DNA of 41,298 bases from assembly GCF_936943645.1 (NCBI RefSeq), contig NZ_CAKZJO010000114.1, forward strand, positions 1-41,298, given 5' to 3'. The notes under the pieces were generated by a model. That model was not told where the DNA came from. It did no database searches and worked only from the letters and a program-made list of their open reading frames with translations. Positions within the stretch are counted from its first letter, which is position 1; every line of letters begins with the position of its first letter. This DNA is from an uncultured Bradyrhizobium sp. (GTDB lineage Bacteria; Pseudomonadota; Alphaproteobacteria; Rhizobiales; Xanthobacteraceae). Made by a program: the position numbers and the translations under genes. This document shows, piece by piece, positions 8,415 to 17,749 of this stretch.

Positions 8415-10859
8415 TCACTGGAGGCCGGCGGAGCTGCTGGTCGTCGACGAGTTCGCCAGCGTGCGCAGGCCGATCTGGAACATGAACGCGTGGCTCAGCA
8501 CGGGCGGCGCAGTGCCCGCCGCATAGCTATACGAAGTTACATAGTTCGCCGCCAGCACGAAGCAATCGTCGACATAGCCGGCACCGAGCACATACTGGTT
8601 GATCTTGTTGGCCTCGAGGTCCCAGCGCGCCGAACCCGACACCACCCAGTTGGTCGCGACCTTCAGCGATCCCGAGGTCAGGATACCCTCGCGGCGGGTG
8701 AGATAGCCGAGTTCCGGCTGCGGCGCGTAATTGCCGTAGAGCACGGCGACGGACCAGCGATTGAAATTGGCGCGGCCTTCGGCCTCGAAGCGCTGCACGT
8801 TCCAGGTCTGCTCGTCCATGCGGGAGCGGACACTGAACGTGTAGGTGCTATTGGGCGAATAGCTGGCGCTCGCGACGTAATCGGACCGCGGCTTGTCGAG
8901 GCCCGAATCCAGACCCGTATTGATGGAGTCCTGGACCGCGAAGGAGTTCATGCCGAACAGCTGGTAGGACTGGCCGAACAGCACCTTGACGGCGCCGCCC
9001 TTGTCGAACTGCGTGGTGGACTGCACGCCGACATTGGCGCGGCCGCCGCCCTCGACGCGGTCGTAGCCGGAGAACTTGTCGACGCTGAACAGGTTCGAGG
9101 CGTCGAACACCATGCTCTGGGCGTCCTCGTTCGGGAGCTTGCCGGCATAGGTCTCGTTCGGCCGGATGATGATCTGCGCGATCGGCTCGACGGTGGTCGA
9201 ACCCCAGGGCTGAACGTTGATGAAGGGATAGCGGTATTCGAGGCCCACCGTCGGCATCAGGCGGAACGCCTGGGTGTCGCCGACGGGAAGATAGTTCGAG
9301 ACGCCCGGCTGGTTGGAGACCGAGGAGTTGATCGCATCGGCGCGCAGGCTGGCGAACGGCGTCCAGATCTGGCCGAACGGATCGGTGAACGACTTGCGCC
9401 ACTGCGCTTCGGCCGAAAGGCGGGTGTAGGTGCCGGGGAAGCCGCGCAGCAGGCACTGCGACGGCGTGCGGGCCAGCGGATCGGCCGATGCCGTCGTGCA
9501 CAGGCTGTTGGTGTTGGCGATCGTCGTGATCGGATCGAACACCGCCTCGTCACGCGACAGGTTGACGAAATTGGTCTTGTAGCTGAACTCGCCGCCGAAG
9601 ACCGGGTAGTTGAGCACGTTGGAATAGTCGATCACCGGATAGACGATTGGCACCTGGCTCTGGTTGCCCGAATAGCTCAGCCAGTACATCGTCCGCGCGT
9701 CGAAGAAGCTGCGGTTGCCGACGCCGGTCAGGTAGAGCTGCGACAGCGCTTCCGTCGGCAGCAGCAGGAACGAGCCGAGCGGATCGCGGTACTGATAGAG
9801 GCGGTAGTCCGAGAAGAAATAGTAGTCGGACATCAGGACGCCGTCCCAACCCCAGACCCATTTGTCGTTCAGCGCGAACTGACCCTTGGTGTCGACGGCG
9901 CCGCGGAACTGCTTGTCGCCGGGCTGCCCGGAAAACGCGCCGGGATCGAGCTGGTCGATGCCATAGGCGCGGATCTGGTAGGCGCCGTCGATCAGGCGCT
10001 GCCGGAACTCGCCCTGCAGCAGCACGCCCTGCCGCGACAGGATGCGGGGGGTGATGGTGGCGTCCATGTCGGGCGCGATGGCCCAGTAGTAGGGAACCTC
10101 GACGCCATAGCCCGTGTTGTTGGTGCCGGAAATGTAGCCCGGCATCAGGAAGCCGCTCTTGCGCTTCACCGTCGGGTCGGGCGTCGAGAAATAGGGCATG
10201 TAAGCGAGCGGCACGCCGAAGAATTCGAGCTGTGCCGTCTCGAAATACAGCATCTTCTCCTGCTGGTCGTGGATGATGCGTGCACCCTTGACCTGCCACA
10301 GCGGCGGCTTCTTCGGATCGTCCTTACACGGCGCGCAGGCCGTGTAGACGCCGTTCTCGAACACCGTGTAATTGCCGCTGGACCGGTCGGCGCGGCTTGC
10401 GGCCATGCGGGTCTGGTCGGCGGTGTCCACGCGCAGCGAATCGACGAAACCGTCGCGGTAATCGTCGGAGAGATCCATGATCTCGGCGTAGGTGATCTTG
10501 CCGTCGGCATCCGTCATGCGGATGTTGCCTTCGGCGTGCAGCCGCTTGGTCTTCTGGTCGTAGATGACCCTGTCGGCCTCGACGCTGGTGCCGTTGTAGA
10601 ACAGCTGGACGTTACCGACCGCGGAGACGCGCGAATTGTTGTAGTCGTAGTCGACCTCGGTCGCCTGAACCAGCATCTGGTTGTCGTTGGCGGCCTTCGG
10701 CGGCTTGGGGCGCGGCGGCAGCGGATTGTAGGTGAAGCTCTGGGCCGAGGCGGGGGCGAGTGTGGCAACGTCGATCAGCGCGCCGAGCGATGCCACGGCA
10801 GCGACAGCCATCAACAGCCTGCGAAGAGACAAGCCGCACCCGTTCGCGCGCATCACCAT
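8415..10859 (-). CDS. lptD: LPS-assembly outer-membrane protein LptD
   Basis: LptD forms the outer-membrane translocon that places lipopolysaccharide on the cell surface. The 814-residue protein has a signal peptide (cleavage after ASA, about residue 39) and an OstA/LptD N-terminal jellyroll domain (EVDYDYNNSRVSAVGNVQLF onwards). A long C-terminal beta-barrel follows, rich in alternating aromatic strands. Cysteines occur as ACAPC early and as a DDCF near the end, places where LptD can make inter-domain disulfides. The ATG at 10859 is chosen because it lies just past the lptG stop (10904) and begins the signal peptide; a GTG at 10880 is an alternative. It is third in the operon lptF-lptG-lptD-surA. 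Confidence 0.95.
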   Translation of the reverse strand: MVMRANGCGLSLRRLLMAVAAVASLGALIDVATLAPASAQSFTYNPLPPRPKPPKAANDNQMLVQATEVDYDYNNSRVSAVGNVQLFYNGTSVEADRVIYDQKTKRLHAEGNIRMTDADGKITYAEIMDLSDDYRDGFVDSLRVDTADQTRMAASRADRSSGNYTVFENGVYTACAPCKDDPKKPPLWQVKGARIIHDQQEKMLYFETAQLEFFGVPLAYMPYFSTPDPTVKRKSGFLMPGYISGTNNTGYGVEVPYYWAIAPDMDATITPRILSRQGVLLQGEFRQRLIDGAYQIRAYGIDQLDPGAFSGQPGDKQFRGAVDTKGQFALNDKWVWGWDGVLMSDYYFFSDYRLYQYRDPLGSFLLLPTEALSQLYLTGVGNRSFFDARTMYWLSYSGNQSQVPIVYPVIDYSNVLNYPVFGGEFSYKTNFVNLSRDEAVFDPITTIANTNSLCTTASADPLARTPSQCLLRGFPGTYTRLSAEAQWRKSFTDPFGQIWTPFASLRADAINSSVSNQPGVSNYLPVGDTQAFRLMPTVGLEYRYPFINVQPWGSTTVEPIAQIIIRPNETYAGKLPNEDAQSMVFDASNLFSVDKFSGYDRVEGGGRANVGVQSTTQFDKGGAVKVLFGQSYQLFGMNSFAVQDSINTGLDSGLDKPRSDYVASASYSPNSTYTFSVRSRMDEQTWNVQRFEAEGRANFNRWSVAVLYGNYAPQPELGYLTRREGILTSGSLKVATNWVVSGSARWDLEANKINQYVLGAGYVDDCFVLAANYVTSYSYAAGTAPPVLSHAFMFQIGLRTLANSSTTSSSAGLQ

Positions 10860-10903
10860 GCGGCGCGTCAAACGAGACACGGGTCCTCGTTGGACGGCAG
10901 TCA

Positions 10904-12001
10904 CTAACCGTCCTCCTGGTACAACAAGGCCAAAAAGCCGGTGAGGCCGCCCACCACCACGGGCAACCACGCCGCAGCGATCGGATGCATCAACTCAGCC
11001 TTGCTCAAGTCTTCAGTCACTTTCGACAAAACGTAGAGCAGAAAGCCTGCGCCCACGCCACTCAAAACCATCTTTTGCACGCCGCCCATCCGGAAGAAGC
11101 GCAACGACACGGAGGCCGCGAGCATCACCATGGCCGCCAGCAAAAACGGCTGCGCCAGAAGCTTTTGATACTGGAGTCGGTATCCGGCTGTCGCGAAGCC
11201 CGAGCTCTCGGACGAGCGGATGTAGCTCGGTAGTTGCCAAAAGGACACAGTCTCGGGGGTGGAAAAGCTGTTGCGGACCTGCGCCTCGGTCAGCGTTGTC
11301 GGGATCTCCAGGGTGGCTTGGTCGACCGGCGGCGCGTCCAGCGAGAAGCGGCGGACCCCCTTGAACAGCCAGCGGCCGGTCTCGAGCGTCGCCTCGCGCG
11401 CCTCGACCCGTTCCTTGAAGTGCTGCTCCGGGTCGAACCGGAACAGCGTCAGCCCCGTCAGCCGGACGCCCTGCTGCTCGCTGCGCGCCGCATTGATGAT
11501 GGTCTGGCCGTCGCTGGTCACCTGATTGAGCCAGAAGCCGGAGGCGTCCTGGACGCCGCCGCCGGGCGCCGAGCCGAACAGCTCGGCTTCCATGCGCTTG
11601 GAGAGCTCGCGCAGATTCGCCGACATCGGATTGTAGGCGACGGTGGCGATCACGCCGATCAGCAGCGCGCTGCCGAGCGCCGGCGAGATGAACTGCCATG
11701 CGGAGATGCCGGCGGCGCGCGCGACCACGAGCTCGAGCCGGCGGGAGAGGGCGAGATAGCAGGTCATGGCGCCGATCAGCATGCAGAACGGCGTCAGCTT
11801 CTCCAGGAGCTGCGGCACCCGGAACAGCGAGGTCTCGGCCACCATGAGTGCCGAGGCGGAAGCCAGTCCCGACGTCTTGCGCACCATCTCGATGTAATCG
11901 ACCAGCACCAGCAGCAGGAAGATGCCGGCGAACACGCCGAGCGCCGCCACCACGAAGCGGCCGGCGAAATAGCGCCCGAGTGTGTTGGTGAGCATGCTCA
12001 T
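10904..12001 (-). CDS. lptG: LPS export ABC transporter permease LptG
   Basis: LptG pairs with LptF in the inner membrane and, with the LptB ATPase encoded elsewhere, extracts LPS and feeds it to the periplasmic bridge ending at LptD. The 365-residue protein has the YjgP/YjgQ layout: N-terminal transmembrane helices (VVAALGVFAGIFLLLVLVDY and others), a central periplasmic jellyroll (about 125-265) and three C-terminal helices. The ATG at 12001 overlaps the lptF stop as ATGA, which fixes the start and indicates coupled synthesis of the two permeases. The longer upstream frame is a shadow of lptF. Confidence 0.95.
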   Translation of the reverse strand: MSMLTNTLGRYFAGRFVVAALGVFAGIFLLLVLVDYIEMVRKTSGLASASALMVAETSLFRVPQLLEKLTPFCMLIGAMTCYLALSRRLELVVARAAGISAWQFISPALGSALLIGVIATVAYNPMSANLRELSKRMEAELFGSAPGGGVQDASGFWLNQVTSDGQTIINAARSEQQGVRLTGLTLFRFDPEQHFKERVEAREATLETGRWLFKGVRRFSLDAPPVDQATLEIPTTLTEAQVRNSFSTPETVSFWQLPSYIRSSESSGFATAGYRLQYQKLLAQPFLLAAMVMLAASVSLRFFRMGGVQKMVLSGVGAGFLLYVLSKVTEDLSKAELMHPIAAAWLPVVVGGLTGFLALLYQEDG

Positions 12002-13167
12002 GCGGTGGCCGGACGTCCGAACAGCCGCGCGATGCGCGCGTTCGACCTGTTGATGGCCTCCATCAGCCCGGGCGGCGGCTCGACCACGATGCCGCCGATG
12101 ATCATCCACAGCCCGACGCCGATGGCGCCAAAGACCATCGCGTACTGCACCAGCACCGGGGCAGACGACTTCACGGCCATCACCGAGCAGGCAAATCCCG
12201 CCATGCGCAGGCCGAACACGGCGAGCACCGAGCCGCCGATCGAGAAGTTGCGGCTCTGGCGGGTGGTGCGCGGCGCCCCGAGAAAGGCGAAGGTCAGCAC
12301 GGCGAAGGCAAAGGGATAGATCGGCGCGAGCAGGCTGTCATGCAGGGCCGAGCGGAATTGGCCGGGAATCTGCTTGTAGACGGGATCGTTCTCGGACGGC
12401 GAGAACAGCTCCCAGAGATAGCGCTCGCGGATGCCCAGGGTGACGTCGCGGCCCTGGTTGGAGAATTTCGACATGTCGAAGCCGTAGCGGCCGAAAGCCA
12501 CCAGCGCCGGATCGCGCTTGCCCGCCTCGAAGCGCTGCAGATTGCCTGTCTCCAGCACCAGGAACGAGCCGGTGGCGTTCTTCACGACCTCGCCGCGTTC
12601 GGCGACGATCGAGACGCGCTCGTTGGGATCGCGGCGGTCGTCGATGAAGATGCCGGCGAGGATGCCGCCGGGCTGGCGTTCGCGAATCCGGATCGTGAGA
12701 TTCTTGTCGAGCTGGGCGAAGCGGCCGGGCTGCAGGATGTTGGTCAGCACGTCCGCGGTGATCTCGGCATCCCACTGCTTGATCCGCCGCATGCCGTCGG
12801 GGGCGAGATAGGCCGCGATGAAGGCGACCAGCAGCGCCACCACGCAGGTGGCGTAGAAGAACGGATAGAACAGCCGGAACGGCGAGAAGCCGGCGGCATT
12901 CATCACGATGATCTCGGAATCGGTCGCGAGCTTGTTCAGCGTGTGCGAGATCGCGATCATCAGCGCGATCGGCGAGATGATCAGGACCAGGGCCGGCACG
13001 ACGAGGCTGGTGATGCCGAGGAAGGTGAGGATGGTCTGACCCTGGCTCGTCATCAGGTCGATGCCGCGCAACGCCTGCGTAATCCAGATCACGCCGGTGA
13101 GGCTGACCAGGACCAGCGCAAACGACGCCAGCGTCGTGCGGAAGATATACCTATCGATCGACCCCAT
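11998..13167 (-). CDS. lptF: LPS export ABC transporter permease LptF
   Basis: The 389-residue partner permease of LptG starts MGSIDRYIFRTTLASFALVL, the usual LptF beginning, with three N-terminal membrane helices. A periplasmic domain follows (DAEITADVLTNILQPGRF through the ERYLWELFSPSE region), then three C-terminal helices. It is the first gene of the minus-strand envelope operon, so the operon promoter should lie in 13168-13506. It is divergent from pepA, the arrangement commonly seen for lptF and pepA in proteobacteria. Confidence 0.95.
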   Translation of the reverse strand: MGSIDRYIFRTTLASFALVLVSLTGVIWITQALRGIDLMTSQGQTILTFLGITSLVVPALVLIISPIALMIAISHTLNKLATDSEIIVMNAAGFSPFRLFYPFFYATCVVALLVAFIAAYLAPDGMRRIKQWDAEITADVLTNILQPGRFAQLDKNLTIRIRERQPGGILAGIFIDDRRDPNERVSIVAERGEVVKNATGSFLVLETGNLQRFEAGKRDPALVAFGRYGFDMSKFSNQGRDVTLGIRERYLWELFSPSENDPVYKQIPGQFRSALHDSLLAPIYPFAFAVLTFAFLGAPRTTRQSRNFSIGGSVLAVFGLRMAGFACSVMAVKSSAPVLVQYAMVFGAIGVGLWMIIGGIVVEPPPGLMEAINRSNARIARLFGRPATA

Positions 13168-13506
13168 GCGCTACCGCACGAACCCCACCACGTCCCCAAT
13201 GTCGGCCGGAATTCCGCTCTCCCAACCAATCCCCGATCCGGGGATCCCCAAGGTTGGCCGAACGCCTCTTCCGCCAGCTCACTCTCTCACTACCATCCCT
13301 TTGATCCGTCAACAAAATGGCTGCCCCGTGGCACCCTCAATATATGGTTAATATTTCCCTCGTTGTGGCCTTGAGGCCACGGGGGGTGCTTGGCATCTGC
13401 CGGGCCGCTGGCCCATAGTGCGCATGGCTCAGTGAATCGTCATTCAGGTGCGGCCCCGGCCGAGACCGTGGATGATAAAAAGATCAAGATTTTGAAGGAG
13501 TTACCC
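13168..13506. other. lptF-pepA divergent intergenic region with stacked inverted repeats
   Basis: No gene is visible. On the pepA side are three perfect short inverted repeats: GTGGCC-TTGA-GGCCAC (13365-13380), GGGCC-GCT-GGCCC (13402-13414) and TGAAT-CGTC-ATTCA (13433-13446). An AT-rich patch sits at 13339-13357. For lptF, a weak sigma70-like pair on the minus strand is TTGACG (13307-13312) with TGAGAG 17 bases on (13284-13289). The promoter assignment is tentative. Confidence 0.45.
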
Positions 13507-15006
13507 ATGTCCGATGCCATCAAGGTCGGCTTCGTCCCGTTGTCATCGGCCGCCCGTGGCATCATGGTCGTGTTCTGTGACGACAGCCTGAAGGTCGGTC
13601 CGGCATCCGCCAAGGCCCTCGGCGGGAGTATCGAACTCGTGAAGCGCGCGGCTGCAGCCGCCGCGTTCAAAGGTAAAAGCGGGACCGTGCTGGACATCCT
13701 GGCGCCGGAGGGGGTGAAAGCCACTCGTCTGCTCGTGATCGGCGCCGGCAAGGCATCCGGCCTGAAAGCGAACGATTTCCTCAAATTCGGCGGCGTGGCG
13801 GCGGGCAAGCTCCCCGCCGGGACCGCCGCCATGACCCTGGTGGCGGAGCTGCCCACTGGCGCCATGACCAGCGAACAGGCGGCCACGATCGCCTCGGGCC
13901 TGCGCCTGCGCGCCTACAAGTTCGACCGTTACAAGACCAAGAAGAAGGACGGCGAGGAGGGCGGCTCGCGCGCCGACATCTCGCTTGCGGTCGGCGATGT
14001 CGCGGCTGCGAAGAAGGCGTTTGTCGCCGCCGGCCACGTCGTCGACGGCGTGGTCATCGCGCGCGATCTCGTCAACGAGCCGCCGAACGTGCTCTTCCCC
14101 GAGGAGTTCGCCCGCCGCGCCAGTCAGCTCCGCAAGCTCGGCGTCAAGGTCGAGGTGCTCGACGTCAAGGCGATGCAGAAGCTCGGCATGGGCGCGCTGC
14201 TCGGAGTCGGCCAGGGCTCGGCGCGGCCGAGCCGCACCGTGATCATGCGCTGGGACGGCGGCAAGAAGGGCGAGGCGCCGGTCGCCTTCGTCGGCAAGGG
14301 CGTCTGCTTCGACACCGGCGGCATCTCGATCAAGCCGGCCGGCAGCATGGAGGACATGAAGGGCGACATGGGTGGTGCGGCCTGCGTCGTCGGCCTGATG
14401 CACGCGCTGGCGGCGCGCAAGGCCAAGGCCAACGTGGTCGGCGCCATCGGTCTCGTCGAGAACATGCCCGACGGCAATGCGCAGCGGCCGGGAGACATCG
14501 TCACCTCGATGTCGGGCCAGACCATCGAGATCATCAACACCGACGCCGAAGGCCGCCTCGTGCTGGCCGACGTGCTCTGGTACGTCGCCAAGAAGGTGAA
14601 GCCGAAATTCATGGTGGACCTGGCAACGCTCACGGGCGCCATCGTGGTCGCGCTCGGCACCGAGCATGCCGGCATGTTCTCCAACAATGACGAGCTCGCC
14701 GACCGGCTGCTCGCGGCCGGCGCCGAGAGCGGGGAGAAGGTCTGGCGCATGCCGCTCGGTCCCGAATACGACAAGCTGATCGATTCCCAGTTCGCCGACA
14801 TGAAGAACACCGGCGGCCGTCATGGCGGCTCGATCACCGCGGCGCAGTTCCTGCAGCGCTTCGTCGACGGCACGCCGTGGGCGCATCTGGACATCGCCGG
14901 CACCGCCATGGGCGCGCCCAAGACCGACATCAACCACAGCTGGGGCGCGGGCTACGGCGTCCGTCTCCTCGATCGCCTGGTCGCCGACCACTACGAGCGC
15001 AAGTGA
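13507..15006 (+). CDS. pepA: leucyl aminopeptidase PepA (family M17)
   Basis: PepA is a cytosolic hexameric two-metal exopeptidase that releases N-terminal residues from peptides; in some bacteria it also binds DNA. The 499-residue protein has a variable N-terminal domain and a catalytic domain containing GKGVCFDTGGISIKPAGSM and the M17 signature NTDAEGR (residues 344-350), with metal ligands and catalytic lysine and arginine in place. The start is the ATG at 13507, preceded by GAAGGAG; a longer frame upstream carries no ribosome site. holC follows after seven bases, the usual pepA-holC operon. Confidence 0.96.
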   Translation: MSDAIKVGFVPLSSAARGIMVVFCDDSLKVGPASAKALGGSIELVKRAAAAAAFKGKSGTVLDILAPEGVKATRLLVIGAGKASGLKANDFLKFGGVAAGKLPAGTAAMTLVAELPTGAMTSEQAATIASGLRLRAYKFDRYKTKKKDGEEGGSRADISLAVGDVAAAKKAFVAAGHVVDGVVIARDLVNEPPNVLFPEEFARRASQLRKLGVKVEVLDVKAMQKLGMGALLGVGQGSARPSRTVIMRWDGGKKGEAPVAFVGKGVCFDTGGISIKPAGSMEDMKGDMGGAACVVGLMHALAARKAKANVVGAIGLVENMPDGNAQRPGDIVTSMSGQTIEIINTDAEGRLVLADVLWYVAKKVKPKFMVDLATLTGAIVVALGTEHAGMFSNNDELADRLLAAGAESGEKVWRMPLGPEYDKLIDSQFADMKNTGGRHGGSITAAQFLQRFVDGTPWAHLDIAGTAMGAPKTDINHSWGAGYGVRLLDRLVADHYERK

Positions 15007-15013
15007 CCTCACG

Positions 15014-15466
15014 ATGACCGAAGTGCTGTTCTACCATCTGCAAAACATGACGGTGGAGAACGTGTTGCCGCCGCTTCTCGAGAAATCGCTCGAGCGCGGC
15101 TGGCGCGTCGTGGTGCAGTCGACCTCGGAGGAGCGGGCCGACGCGCTCGACGCGCATTTGTGGACCTATCGCGACGATTCCTTCCTGCCGCACGCGACAT
15201 GGCGCGTGAACGATGCCGCCGATCAGCCGATCGTGCTGGCGATCGAGGAGGGCAATCCCAACGGCGCCCATGTCCGCTTTCTCGTGGACAGCGCCGCCCT
15301 CCCGCAGGACGCCCAGGACTATGCGCGCATGGTGCTGCTGTTCAACGGCGACGATCCGGACGCGCTCGCGCTCGCCCGCAGCGCCTGGACGGATTGCAAG
15401 GCGCGGGGATTTGATGTCACCTATTGGCAGGCCGACGAGCGGGGGCGGTGGCAACGTCGGAATTAG
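15014..15466 (+). CDS. holC: DNA polymerase III chi subunit HolC
   Basis: Chi belongs to the clamp-loader complex and links it to single-stranded-DNA-binding protein. The 150-residue protein begins MTEVLFYHLQNMTVENVLPP and contains the typical EKSLERGWRVVVQ and LDAHLWTYRDDSFLPH segments of HolC, followed by a Rossmann-like second half. Length is normal for alphaproteobacteria. It lies seven bases after pepA and is almost certainly cotranscribed. Immediately after its stop comes the 13-base tandem repeat at 15469-15503. Confidence 0.94.
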   Translation: MTEVLFYHLQNMTVENVLPPLLEKSLERGWRVVVQSTSEERADALDAHLWTYRDDSFLPHATWRVNDAADQPIVLAIEEGNPNGAHVRFLVDSAALPQDAQDYARMVLLFNGDDPDALALARSAWTDCKARGFDVTYWQADERGRWQRRN

Positions 15467-15468
15467 CG

Positions 15469-15503
15469 TCCTTGGCAGTCATCCTTGGCAGTCATCCTTG
15501 GCA
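15469..15503. repeat. 13-bp tandem repeat, two full copies plus a partial
   Basis: TCCTTGGCAGTCA occurs at 15469-15481 and 15482-15494, followed by TCCTTGGCA at 15495-15503. It starts two bases after the holC stop. A simple duplication by slippage is the likeliest origin, and no function can be assigned. Confidence 0.85.
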
Positions 15504-15618
15504 ATTAATGATAATTTGCACTTTTCGGGCGATGCTGGCTTTTGTCACCTTCGTGCCGCAAAGTGATGTTGGGACAATCGCTTAGGGCTGGTCCTTCACG
15601 CAGGGAATTTGGTTTATC

Positions 15619-16143
15619 GTGCGACATCAAAAGCTTCCCGGCTCGCTCATCATTGCGTTGGTTGCCGTAGCACCGCTGGTCGCGGGCTGTTCGGGCGGGA
15701 CCGATCTGCTGTCGAAGGACGCCGAATGGTTCCAGAAGCCCGGCCGTCTCTTCATCAAGAACATCTCGATCGAGTCGCCGCCGCTGACCCCGGACAAGCC
15801 GGTCGCAGCTGAGGATCTCGTCAGCGCCGACGGCGCCTGTCCCGGCATGGCGCCGCCGCCCGGTCCTGCCGATGCCAATGCATCGACGACGTCGCCCGCA
15901 CCGGTGGGCGGCACGGTCGCGCTCGGCCATACCGAATGCGACGTGGTGCGCGGTATCGGCGCGCCCTCGAACGTCAATCTCTCCAACGACGCCGCGGGCC
16001 GCCGCGTCGCGGTCGTGACCTGGGCGACCGGCCCGCGCGCCGGCATCTACACCTTCACGTCGGGCCGCCTGTCCTCGATCGAAGGCAATCCCGAGCCGCA
16101 GCCGGTGCCGAGGGCGGTGAAGCCGAAGAAGAAGCACGCGTAG
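15619..16143 (+). CDS. outer-envelope lipoprotein, possibly BamE/OmlA-like
   Basis: The 174-residue protein starts with GTG and has a lipoprotein signal (IIALVAVAPLVAGC, lipid-modified C24). An acidic and proline-rich middle follows, then a small C-terminal domain (TECDVVRGIGAPSNVNLSND, ending GIYTFTSGRLSSIEG) and a lysine-rich tail. That C-terminal domain resembles the SmpA/OmlA (BamE) pattern in which a GxP turn is followed by two strands, so a role at the outer membrane is reasonable but inferred. A weak AGGGA lies upstream. It closes the housekeeping block before the AT-richer islet. Confidence 0.75.
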   Translation: MRHQKLPGSLIIALVAVAPLVAGCSGGTDLLSKDAEWFQKPGRLFIKNISIESPPLTPDKPVAAEDLVSADGACPGMAPPPGPADANASTTSPAPVGGTVALGHTECDVVRGIGAPSNVNLSNDAAGRRVAVVTWATGPRAGIYTFTSGRLSSIEGNPEPQPVPRAVKPKKKHA

Positions 16144-16276
16144 AGTGATTTTCCGGAGCAAGCATAACGCGACGAACGAATCGAGGTCGCCTAGGATATT
16201 GATGCCGTGCCGACCCGGCGGCGCAAGCCTGACGATGCGCAATCGATGGGACCCTCACCCGTAGTCATATCGGCGG

Positions 16277-17170
16277 TCAAGAATTCTGAGGCATGCCGCA
16301 ATCGTCGTCCATGCAGTTGTTCCTGTTTAGTGTTCCAAGGGGCATGTCGAACGGATTTGTGGACTCATTCCACTCGATCGTTGGATCACCGGTGAGATTG
16401 TGGGCGAAGACGCAGAATTTCGTTACCCGTAAGGGAGTGTCTGGAAACACATCTCGATAGGTTGCGACACCCCACACGTACAGATGCTTGCGTCCCTCAG
16501 AGACACTTGAGAGCGTCTGCCCGTCGATATCGCTCCCAGCCGATTCTATTCTGCCGCCGGCCGCGATCATGGCTTCAGGAGCCGAAGTATCTTCGGGCAC
16601 AACAAAAGGATAGTCGTCCGGCAACGCGCCATCGAGTAGTTCATACCTCCAGTAAACCTTGACTCGGCGAGCGGGCGTTTTGCCTGCATTTATCCAAACC
16701 GGGCGCAAGCGCCAGAACACAGAACCGTCCACACGGCTCCTGTGAGATATGAAGCGACACCCAGAATAGTGGACATAAGCCCGCTCCCCGGCGATCAAAG
16801 CGAGCTTCGAGACATCAGCGCTATCCCGCGCTGCTGTTGCTCCTTCTCTAGCTGCGTTTGCAGCATTAGTGGCATCCTCCATTCCTTTGCGCATAAAGCG
16901 GAGTTGCACGAAGAACAGCAGGGCCTGTCCAAGGCCAACCATGACTTGCCCGAAAGCAAAGAATCCGGAGGCGTCCTTGGTAAGCCATGTTGAGCCGGTT
17001 AGCAGAGAATCTTGACTGTTGGAATTTTGCGTTTGGCCGGACACTCGTTGTTGTTCTGCTTGAGGTCGTTGCTGGGAGGATTGTTGCTGCAAAAGTGTTT
17101 GTCCGATTGCAAACACAGCGACAGTAATGAGGCACCCCAAGACAAGCTCGTAACTCCGAAATCGGCTCAT
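16277..17170 (-). CDS. membrane protein of unknown function, 297 residues
   Basis: Two hydrophobic segments are visible, at about residues 8-28 and 68-90, separated by a Gln/Ser-rich stretch. Next is a short alpha-helical region rich in Ala (DATNAANAAREGATAARDSA) and then a soluble domain of about 175 residues with YVHYSGCRF and many aromatic residues. I do not recognise a named family; proteins of this layout are frequent in mobile or accessory parts of rhizobial genomes. The DNA is clearly less GC-rich than its neighbours and codon use is mixed, which suggests acquisition. The ribosome site is weak. It stands alone between a lipoprotein gene and the ABC-F gene. Confidence 0.7.
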   Translation of the reverse strand: MSRFRSYELVLGCLITVAVFAIGQTLLQQQSSQQRPQAEQQRVSGQTQNSNSQDSLLTGSTWLTKDASGFFAFGQVMVGLGQALLFFVQLRFMRKGMEDATNAANAAREGATAARDSADVSKLALIAGERAYVHYSGCRFISHRSRVDGSVFWRLRPVWINAGKTPARRVKVYWRYELLDGALPDDYPFVVPEDTSAPEAMIAAGGRIESAGSDIDGQTLSSVSEGRKHLYVWGVATYRDVFPDTPLRVTKFCVFAHNLTGDPTIEWNESTNPFDMPLGTLNRNNCMDDDCGMPQNS

Positions 17171-17749
17171 TTGGCGCCGCCGTTGAATTTCGCCTGTTCC
17201 TGAGCATGGAATTGCAAGATGCCGATATCCACTACTAGCTCCAGTATTTCAGGACGAAAGAAGGTTATGCTCTTGCAGGTTGTCACAGGGAGTCAAGTTC
17301 GAAAGAGCCAAAGCTTCGTCACGGCAAAATCATCATCTCGGCTAAGACGGTGGGTATTGACGACAAAGTGCTTCATCAGGCCAAGCCTAGAGCAGGTGCG
17401 AGATTAATATGTATGTGCGAGCGGACGCTCGAAGGCTCGTTCCTCGCATTGGCCGATGAATGCGTGACCAGTTTGGTCCTGCCGAGAAGACCGCGCTTTG
17501 CGATCGAATGCTGAGGTCGTCTGATTGGTGAATGAGTTGACGGAAAATGAGATCCTGGCGCGATGGCCGCGCGCTTCCAATGTGCTCGGCAAGTGCCGAT
17601 GAGCGAGGTCGAATTTTTGGGCGCCGGTCGTCAAGGCGGGGAGTAATATGCAGACCGAGTTGGCTCGTAAGAAATCTCCTCTTCAGCGACTTACGTGTGG
17701 GTAATTTGTTACCCGTACTGTGCATGGGGTTGTTTTGCAGATTTTAGAC
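17171..17749. other. AT-richer non-coding DNA of the islet
   Basis: The stretch has many stop codons in all frames and only short open frames with no recognisable product. No transposase remnant, terminal inverted repeat or attachment site could be identified. A perfect hairpin GGGTAA-TTTG-TTACCC at 17699-17714 lies 36 bases past the stop of the ABC-F gene transcribed leftwards and might help end it, although no T-run follows. Confidence 0.5.

Noticed and set aside
8382..10907. A very long open frame (over 800 codons) on the plus strand opposite lptD
   Set aside because: It mirrors lptD in the high-GC antisense frame, is rich in Arg/Gly/His/Val without any recognised domain, and lptD is certain from its motifs and operon.
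17171..17749. Degraded transposase or toxin gene in the AT-richer DNA
   Set aside because: Short frames on both strands were read and none resembled a transposase, integrase or toxin; no terminal inverted repeats were seen.
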